The notes under the pieces are model-generated. The model searched no databases. It worked only from the letters and a program-made list of their open reading frames with translations, and was not told the DNA's origin. This document shows, piece by piece, positions 1-4,531 of a stretch of 7,150 nt of DNA (position 1 is the stretch's first letter; every line of letters begins with the position of its first letter). This DNA is from an uncultured Oscillospiraceae bacterium. Its GTDB lineage: Bacteria > Bacillota > Clostridia > Oscillospirales > Acutalibacteraceae. The stretch covers positions 1 through 7,150 of the forward strand of contig USCI01000107.1 of NCBI GenBank assembly GCA_900553255.1, given 5' to 3'. A program made the position numbers and the translations under genes.

Positions 1-30
1 GAGCAAAACGCCTCCTTCTTTGACAAGCTG
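1..30 (-). other. Left edge: possible ribosome binding site of a gene lying outside the window
   Basis: Read on the minus strand, positions 17-11 spell AAGGAGG, a full-strength Shine-Dalgarno sequence. A start codon would fall at or just beyond the left edge (a TTG lies at 6-4, only 4 nt away). This suggests a leftward gene beginning outside the window, separated from rpsR by the terminator at 31-62. The alternative is that these bases are the 3' end of a rightward gene: plus-strand frames stop at 21-23, 29-31 and 64-66. The sequence does not decide between the two. Confidence 0.3.
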
Positions 31-62
31 AAAACCCGCCGGACGAACGTCCGGCGGGTTTT
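31..62 (-). terminator. Rho-independent terminator of the rpsF-ssb-rpsR operon, possibly bidirectional
   Basis: A perfect inverted repeat pairs 31-44 (AAAACCCGCCGGAC) with 49-62 around a 4-nt loop. The stem has a G+C-rich core of 10 bp flanked by four A:T pairs, so an RNA from either strand ends in a U-run. It begins 11 nt past the rpsR stop codon on the minus strand, where it would end the operon transcript. The symmetry means it could also stop a rightward transcript entering from the left. Confidence 0.85.
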
Positions 63-73
63 GTGATTACCGC

Positions 74-328
74 TTATTCGCTGGTATAGGGCATCAGCGC
101 GATGTGGCGCGCACGCTTGATCGCCACGGTCATCGCACGCTGATGGCGTGCGCAGGTGCCGGTCACGCGGCGCGGCAGGATCTTCCCGCGCTCGGAAACG
201 AAGCGATGCAGACGGGCAACATCCTTGTAGTCGATGCTGTCCACTTTATCCACGCAGAAGCTGCACACCTTACGGCGCGCTTTGCGGCCGCCGCGCTGCG
301 GGCGCTCGGAACGCTCTCTCTCTGCCAT
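74..328 (-). CDS. rpsR: 30S ribosomal protein S18 (zinc-binding form)
   Basis: This 84-residue protein is S18, a small-subunit protein of the central platform that binds 16S rRNA together with S6. The family core is plain to see: the basic N-terminus, IDYKDVARLHRFVSERGKI at about 32-50, RRVTGTCARHQR at 53-64, and IKRARHIALMPY near the end. Cys22 and Cys25 (CSFC) with Cys59 and His62 (CARH) form a CxxC...CxxH set. This is the zinc-ribbon-like C+ version of S18, unlike the E. coli form, which lacks these residues. The start is supported by AAAGGAGG at 343-336, 7 nt before the ATG; the stop is TAA. It is the last gene of the operon, 48 nt after ssb, and is followed by a terminator. Confidence 0.98.
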   Translation of the reverse strand: MAERERSERPQRGGRKARRKVCSFCVDKVDSIDYKDVARLHRFVSERGKILPRRVTGTCARHQRAMTVAIKRARHIALMPYTSE

Positions 329-376
329 GAAAAGGCCTCCTTTACGTTAAAATGGCTCAGGTCTGCCGCCCCGGCG

Positions 377-823
377 TCAGAACGGGAGCTCGTCGTCCGA
401 GACGATCTCCTCGAAATCCCCGCTCGAAGCGGTGGAAAACGCGGGCTGCGGCTCGCTGTACTGCGGAACCTGGTTGTCATAATGGGATGCCGGCGCGGCA
501 CCGCCATTCTTGGATTCTGCGAAAAACACATTGTCGGCCACCACTTCGTAGGCCGTGCGCTTGTTGCCGTCCTTGTCGGTGTAGGACCGGGACTGCAGGC
601 TGCCCTGCAGGGCGATCCGCTGCCCCTTGCGGAAATACCGGCAGACAAACTCAGCGGTCTGACGCCAGGCGACAACCGGAATGAAATCCGCCTGCCGTTC
701 CTGGCCTTTCGGGGTGTACGACCGGTCAACCGCGACGGTAAAGCTGGTCACGGCGACCTGAGACGGGGTGTGCCGAAGCTCCGGATCAGCCGTCAGACGG
801 CCGAGCAGACAAATGTTGTTCAT
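377..823 (-). CDS. ssb: Single-stranded DNA-binding protein
   Basis: This 148-residue protein coats single-stranded DNA during replication, recombination and repair, normally as a tetramer. Residues 1 to about 105 form the OB-fold, with the family's typical opening (MNNICLLGRLTADPELR), the core strand region DFIPVVAW around 46-53 and KGQRIALQGSLQSRSY around 66-80. A short Gly/Ala/Pro/Gln/Ser-rich linker follows (about 107-135). The C-terminus is acidic and ends in DDELPF, the conserved tail that docks replication and repair partners. Length is normal for bacterial SSB. It lies 17 nt after rpsF, and the position between rpsF and rpsR is the classic arrangement. The ribosome binding site is unusual: a G-rich GAAAGGGTGGGGG run with AAAGGG about 10 nt before the ATG. 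Confidence 0.98.
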   Translation of the reverse strand: MNNICLLGRLTADPELRHTPSQVAVTSFTVAVDRSYTPKGQERQADFIPVVAWRQTAEFVCRYFRKGQRIALQGSLQSRSYTDKDGNKRTAYEVVADNVFFAESKNGGAAPASHYDNQVPQYSEPQPAFSTASSGDFEEIVSDDELPF

Positions 824-840
824 TCAACCCCCACCCTTTC

Positions 841-1137
841 TCACTTCTCTTTGCGCACGATCAGCGAACGGAGCACCCCGTCGGTGATCTGGCTGACACG
901 ATCGAGCTCCATCGGGAACTCCGGGCCGCTGCTGAAGTTATACAGCACATAGAACCCGTCGGCTTCATCGTTGATCAGGTAGGCCAGACGGCGCTTTCCC
1001 CATTCATCGATTTCGCCGAGCTCCGCATTCTGCGCGATCAGGCTCTGGAACTTCTCCTTAAGCGCAGCGACGCTTTCCTCCCCGTTTTTCAGGGAGAAGA
1101 TGAATACGGCTTCGTAATCGGCTTTGATAGTAGGCAT
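841..1137 (-). CDS. rpsF: 30S ribosomal protein S6
   Basis: This 98-residue protein is S6, which pairs with S18 on the platform of the small ribosomal subunit. Family features are the YEAVFIFSL first strand (about 8-16), the helix that follows, GEIDEWGKRRLAYLINDEADGFYVLYNF (about 41-68), which holds the conserved W-G-KR-LAY-I pattern, and the C-terminal DGVLRSLIVRKE. The length is typical of forms without a long acidic tail. AGGAGGT at 1153-1147 lies 9 nt before the ATG and fixes the start. It is the first gene of the operon. Its mRNA leader carries a candidate binding site for the S6:S18 complex, which would control all three genes. Confidence 0.98.
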   Translation of the reverse strand: MPTIKADYEAVFIFSLKNGEESVAALKEKFQSLIAQNAELGEIDEWGKRRLAYLINDEADGFYVLYNFSSGPEFPMELDRVSQITDGVLRSLIVRKEK

Positions 1138-1154
1138 GTTTGTTGCACCTCCTC

Positions 1155-1195
1155 ACGGTCTAATGGCCCCGCCACGGCGGACGGAGCAAGGACGT
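1155..1195 (-). promoter_or_regulatory. Candidate S6:S18-binding leader motif upstream of rpsF
   Basis: In the minus-strand RNA, GCUCCG (1187-1182) can pair with CGGGGC (1171-1166), with one G-U pair. Inside it, after one unpaired U, CC pairs with GG across a GCCGU loop. ACG and UC (1195-1191) can pair with GA and CGU (1160-1155) around a bulged C to close the outer stem. A hairpin presenting CCG just ahead of the rpsF ribosome binding site (1153-1147) is what is known for leaders through which the S6:S18 complex represses its own mRNA in several phyla. The folding was done by eye and the match to the family consensus was not tested. Confidence 0.5.
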
Positions 1196-1218
1196 AGCGC
1201 TTTCTGACAACAAGCGCT
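1196..1218 (-). repeat. Inverted repeat at the rpsF transcription start: 5' stem-loop or operator
   Basis: AGCGCTT (1196-1202) and AAGCGCT (1212-1218) form a perfect 7-bp inverted repeat around a 9-nt spacer. The -10 box at 1229-1224 predicts a transcript start near 1217. The repeat would therefore either form the very 5' stem-loop of the mRNA or sit as a DNA operator over the first transcribed bases. The sequence alone does not separate these. Confidence 0.4.
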
Positions 1219-1223
1219 AAAAT

Positions 1224-1252
1224 ATTATAGCAGGCTTGACCCGCCGCGTCAA
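1224..1252 (-). promoter_or_regulatory. Sigma-A promoter of the rpsF-ssb-rpsR operon
   Basis: On the minus strand, TTGACG (1252-1247) is followed by a 17-nt spacer and a perfect TATAAT (1229-1224). The -10 is preceded by TGC, giving an extended -10. Start is predicted near 1217, leaving a leader of about 80 nt before the rpsF ATG. Confidence 0.88.
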
Positions 1253-1282
1253 GCAAAATCGCAGAAAACAGGCAGATTTTTC

Positions 1283-1311
1283 TTGACCCGCTGCGGCTTA
1301 TCCACTATAAT
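1283..1311 (+). promoter_or_regulatory. Sigma-A promoter of prfB
   Basis: TTGACC (1283-1288), a 17-nt spacer and a perfect TATAAT (1306-1311) make a strong vegetative promoter. Start is predicted near 1318, giving a leader of about 87 nt. Its -35 box lies 30 bp from the -35 box of the divergent rpsF promoter, so the two promoters are arranged back to back. Confidence 0.88.
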
Positions 1312-1404
1312 GGGAAAGAATACAAGGGCATTTCAGCATTTTTTGCTGTTGAATCTGCGTTTCGGCGCCTGTACCGGCCGCCGCGAAAGGAATGGTCAAC
1401 CCAT

Positions 1405-2529
1405 ATGCTGCAATTTGAAGAACTGAAGCTCCGGCTGGAAAACATCGGGCCGGATATCGAGGAGCTCGCCGGCGCGCTTGGTCTCGCGCAGGCGAAGCGG
1501 GAATCGGCCGAGCTGGACCAGAAGGCGGCGATGGACGGCTTCTGGGACGATATGGAGACTGCACAGGCGGTCACCCAGCGCAACGCCGCGCTCAAAGCCA
1601 AAATCGAGGGCTACGACCGGCTGGTTGCCGACTATCACGACGGCATCGCGCTCATTGAGCTGGCCGACGAAGAGGGCGACCTTTCACTGCTCGACGAGTG
1701 CACCAAAAACGTGGAGCATATCGAAGCGGAACTGGAAAGCCAGCGGCTGTCCACCCTGCTGACCGGGGAATACGATTCCAAGAACGCCATTTTGTCCTTT
1801 CACGCGGGCGCCGGCGGCACCGAGGCACAGGACTGGGCGGAAATGCTTTACCGCATGTACACCCACTGGGCGGAACGCCACGGCTTCCACTATAAGATTC
1901 TCGACTATCTCGACGGCGACGAGGCCGGCCTGAAAAGCGCCTCCATCGTCATCGAGGGCGAAAACGTGTACGGCTATCTCAAGGGGGAATCCGGGGTGCA
2001 CCGCCTGGTGCGCATTTCGCCGTTCGACGCTTCCGGCCGGCGGCATACCTCCTTTGCCGCGCTGGAGGTCATGCCGGAGCTTGACGACACCATCCAGATC
2101 GACATCCGCCCTGAGGACATCAAAATGGACGTGTTCCGCTCATCCGGCGCCGGCGGCCAGCACATCAACAAAACCTCCTCCGCCGTGCGTCTGACCCATA
2201 TTCCCACCGGCATCGTGGTGGCCTGTCAGAATGAGCGCAGCCAGCACCAGAACCGGGAAATGGCCATGACCATGCTCAAGGCAAAACTGTTCGAGATCAA
2301 GGAACGCGAGCATCTCGACAAAATCGAGGATATCAAGGGCAACCAGTCCCAGATCGCCTGGGGAAGCCAGATCCGTTCCTATGTTTTCATGCCGTATACG
2401 CTGGCCAAGGATCACCGCACCGGGTATGAAATGGGCAATATCAACGCGGTGATGGACGGCGACATCGACGGTTTTATCAACGCCTATCTCAAGGCCGCCG
2501 CTACGGGGACCCTCGACTACAAGGAATAA
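1405..2529 (+). CDS. prfB: Peptide chain release factor 2, encoded without a frameshift
   Basis: RF2 reads UAA and UGA stop codons in the ribosomal A site and triggers release of the finished protein. The 374-residue product has the helical N-terminal domain (about 1-120), AGAGGTEAQDW (134-144), the stop-codon-reading tripeptide SPF (205-207, which marks RF2 rather than RF1) and the catalytic GGQ (250-252) within SSGAGGQHINKTSSAVR. Many bacteria interrupt prfB near codon 25 with an in-frame UGA bypassed by +1 frameshifting. Here the frame is continuous: the equivalent stretch encodes AGALGLAQ at about 22-29 and no CTT-TGA-C is present. The ATG is preceded by GAAAGG (1385-1390) at a rather long distance of about 14 nt. 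The gene has its own promoter and terminator and so is probably monocistronic. Confidence 0.98.
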   Translation: MLQFEELKLRLENIGPDIEELAGALGLAQAKRESAELDQKAAMDGFWDDMETAQAVTQRNAALKAKIEGYDRLVADYHDGIALIELADEEGDLSLLDECTKNVEHIEAELESQRLSTLLTGEYDSKNAILSFHAGAGGTEAQDWAEMLYRMYTHWAERHGFHYKILDYLDGDEAGLKSASIVIEGENVYGYLKGESGVHRLVRISPFDASGRRHTSFAALEVMPELDDTIQIDIRPEDIKMDVFRSSGAGGQHINKTSSAVRLTHIPTGIVVACQNERSQHQNREMAMTMLKAKLFEIKEREHLDKIEDIKGNQSQIAWGSQIRSYVFMPYTLAKDHRTGYEMGNINAVMDGDIDGFINAYLKAAATGTLDYKE

Positions 2530-2542
2530 ATCGCCATCGTAC

Positions 2543-2580
2543 AAAACCGGACGGAATACCAAGTATTCCGTCCGGTTTTT
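2543..2580 (+). terminator. Rho-independent terminator of prfB
   Basis: A perfect 17-bp stem pairs 2543-2559 with 2563-2579 around the 3-nt loop CAA. The 3' side runs out in five T residues (2576-2580). It begins 13 nt after the prfB stop codon and insulates prfB from the restriction-modification operon. Confidence 0.95.
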
Positions 2581-2706
2581 GTTATCCATTCGCCGCACAT
2601 CCCCTTTTATTCCACCAAAAAAGACAGCACTGCCGGCTTTTCGCCGTAAAGAAATAAATTTCGACGGGGGAATCTTGCGGTTTTCCTGTTTTTCTTCTTG
2701 CAGTTG

Positions 2707-2715
2707 TGCTATAAT
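2707..2715 (+). promoter_or_regulatory. Extended -10 promoter of the mod-res operon
   Basis: TGCTATAAT (2707-2715) is a perfect extended -10 element. No good -35 box lies 16-18 nt upstream (TGTTTT at 2687-2692 is the best-placed hexamer), as is usual for extended -10 promoters. Start is predicted near 2722, about 45 nt before the mod ATG. The rest of the 2581-2766 interval shows no gene. Confidence 0.65.
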
Positions 2716-2722
2716 AAGTCCA

Positions 2723-2741
2723 TAACAACTCCCTAACAACT
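2723..2741 (+). repeat. Direct repeat over the mod transcription start, possible operator
   Basis: TAACAACT occurs at 2723-2730 and again at 2734-2741. The repeats are 11 bp apart, one turn of the helix, so a protein could read both from the same face. They begin at the predicted start of the mod transcript. The repeat could also be chance in an A+C-rich leader. Confidence 0.3.
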
Positions 2742-2766
2742 TCCGAAACCCCATGGAGGAGCACGG

Positions 2767-4485
2767 ATGAGCACAAACATATCCAAACAGAAACGGGAAC
2801 GGCTGCTGCAGAAGCTGGAGGAGCTGAAAAAGCACATCCTGCTGCAGGACGACAAGGCCGCAGCCGATACCTATCTCCCCCTGCTCAACGAAGCGCAGAA
2901 CGCCATCAATGCAAGGCGCTACGAGCTGGTGTATGAAGAGCACCGGGAAGCCGTGGATGACCGGCTGCTGTCCCATCTGCCGGTATTGACCGAGGAAAAA
3001 GAGCTGGCCATCCGCCGGGAGGGAACGATGAATTTCCTGCTGGAGGGCGACAATCTGGATGCGCTCCAGCTTTTGCAGAAAACCCACCGCGGCCGGGTGG
3101 ACGTGGTCTATATCGATCCGCCCTATAACACCGGCAATAAGGATTTTCTCTATGATGACCGCTACGTGGAGGAAGACGACCAGTTCCGCCACAGCAAGTG
3201 GCTGTCGTTCATGTACCGACGCCTTGAGCTGATCAAACCCCTGATGTCCCCCTCAGGCGTCATCTTCATCAGCATTGATGACCACGAGGTCTGCCAGCTC
3301 AAGCTGGTCATGGACAAGCTGTTCGGGGAAAAGAACTTTATCGGGCTGCTGCCGCGCGTCACCAAGCGCTCCGGAAAGGATCACAGCCTGGCGGTGGCCA
3401 AAAACCACGACTATATTCTTGCCTACGCCCGCAATACGGAGCGCGCCCGGTTCAAGGGCCTTGCGGTATCGAATGATGCCTATCCTCTGCGGGATGAATA
3501 CTATGCCCAGCGCGGCGGCTACAAGCTCAACCAGACGCTCGATTATGATTCCCTTTGGTATAACCCCAAAATGGATTTTCCTCTCACCATCGACGGTGAA
3601 ACCTTCTACCCCGGCGGGGACGCCGCAGCGTATGCGCAGCGGCAGCGGGGCAACCACAAGGATAAGGACTGGGTATGGCGCTGGAGCCGGGAAAAATTTG
3701 CCTTCGGTCTGGCCAACGGGTTTGTCGTGGTCAAAAAGGGCCGCGGCCGGCGGCGGATTTATACCAAGACCTACGCCAATGCCTCTATCGAAAAGACAGG
3801 CGGGGACTATACGGTGGAAATCACCGACAGAGAAAGCCTCCTCTCCTCGCTGGCCTTTACCGATAACGCCTATTCCAACGACAACGCCAAAAAGGAAATC
3901 GCCAAAGTCGGCCTTGAGCAGTTTGGCTTTCCCAAGCCCACCGCACTGATTAAGCAGCTGATCGCCCTGGTGGATAACGCACGTGTCGTCCTCGACTGCT
4001 TTGCCGGCAGCGGGACCACCGGCCAGGCGGTCATGCAGCTCAACGCCGAGGACGGCGGCAAGCGCCGCTTTATCCTGTGCACGAACAACCAGAACGGCAT
4101 CTGCCGGGACATCACCTACGAGCGGATCCGGCGCACCATTCAGGCGGAGGGATATCCCGCTTCACTGCGGTATTTCCGCATAGAGCATCTGCCGATGGAA
4201 AACCGCCTGTACGATGAGTACGCCCCTGAGCTTCTCGACCATATCGAACCTCTGGCCGCCCTTGAAAAGCAGAAGTCCTTAGCTGACGAGGTCAAAATCG
4301 GCATTGCACTGGACGACCAGGCACTCGAGGAGCTGCTTGCGGACAAAAAGCGGCTGTCCGGTCTGCGGGAGCTGTATCTGGGCTGCTATATTCTGCTTTC
4401 CAATGAGCAGCAGGCCCTTCTGGCTCAACGCAGCATTCATATCCACTATGTCCCGGAAATCTACTACGATGCTTTTACTCTGTAA
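2767..4485 (+). CDS. mod: Type III restriction-modification system, Mod subunit (adenine-N6 DNA methyltransferase)
   Basis: Mod binds a short asymmetric site and transfers a methyl group from S-adenosylmethionine to an adenine on one strand. It also supplies sequence recognition to the Mod-Res complex. In this 572-residue protein the order is: a charged helical N-terminal region (1 to about 80), GDNLDAL (94-100), the catalytic motif DPPYNTG (117-123), RHSKWLSFM (141-149), ISIDD (168-172), then a variable central part (about 225-385) that should be the target recognition domain, and finally the cofactor-binding DCFAGSGTT (410-418). Catalytic motif before cofactor motif is the beta-class order typical of type III Mod. 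A C-terminal part of about 150 residues follows. GGAGGA at 2755-2760, 6 nt before the ATG, gives a strong start. The gene appears intact. The recognition site cannot be read from sequence alone. Confidence 0.96.
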   Translation: MSTNISKQKRERLLQKLEELKKHILLQDDKAAADTYLPLLNEAQNAINARRYELVYEEHREAVDDRLLSHLPVLTEEKELAIRREGTMNFLLEGDNLDALQLLQKTHRGRVDVVYIDPPYNTGNKDFLYDDRYVEEDDQFRHSKWLSFMYRRLELIKPLMSPSGVIFISIDDHEVCQLKLVMDKLFGEKNFIGLLPRVTKRSGKDHSLAVAKNHDYILAYARNTERARFKGLAVSNDAYPLRDEYYAQRGGYKLNQTLDYDSLWYNPKMDFPLTIDGETFYPGGDAAAYAQRQRGNHKDKDWVWRWSREKFAFGLANGFVVVKKGRGRRRIYTKTYANASIEKTGGDYTVEITDRESLLSSLAFTDNAYSNDNAKKEIAKVGLEQFGFPKPTALIKQLIALVDNARVVLDCFAGSGTTGQAVMQLNAEDGGKRRFILCTNNQNGICRDITYERIRRTIQAEGYPASLRYFRIEHLPMENRLYDEYAPELLDHIEPLAALEKQKSLADEVKIGIALDDQALEELLADKKRLSGLRELYLGCYILLSNEQQALLAQRSIHIHYVPEIYYDAFTL

Positions 4486-4495
4486 GGGCACCGAA

Positions 4496-4521
4496 CAGGC
4501 AGTAACTGCCGGAAAGGCCTG
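4496..4521 (+). promoter_or_regulatory. Alternative hairpins around the weak res ribosome binding site
   Basis: In the mod-res gap, GGCAG (4498-4502) pairs with CTGCC (4506-4510) around TAA. Alternatively, CAGGC (4496-4500) pairs with GCCTG (4517-4521). The two share bases and cannot coexist. The only Shine-Dalgarno-like run, GGAAAGG (4511-4517), lies between them and 14 nt before the res ATG. The second fold would hold its 3' end. This could limit Res translation, but the stems are short (5 bp). Confidence 0.35.
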
Positions 4522-4531
4522 ATACATAAAC

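Noticed and set aside
1..66. Open plus-strand frame from the left edge ending at TGA 64-66
   Set aside because: It reads through the whole terminator stem; too short to identify, so not called as a gene end.
104..952. 282-residue open frame on the plus strand across rpsR, ssb and part of rpsF
   Set aside because: It is antisense to three well-recognised genes and has no family features.
1334..1348. Small hairpin CAGCA/TGCTG with a T5 loop in the prfB leader
   Set aside because: Only 5 bp and not followed by a T-run; too weak to call an attenuator or riboswitch.
2651..2662. Short palindrome GAAAT-AA-ATTTC upstream of the mod promoter
   Set aside because: Five A+T-rich base pairs are expected by chance, and it is 45 bp upstream of the -10 with no second copy seen.
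2140..3192. 350-residue open frame on the minus strand across the end of prfB, its terminator and the start of mod
   Set aside because: It spans conserved parts of two real genes and a strong terminator, and has no recognisable protein features.
2767..4485. Phase-variable repeat tract in mod
   Set aside because: Type III mod genes in some pathogens switch by simple repeats, but no long mono-, tetra- or pentanucleotide run is present in this gene.
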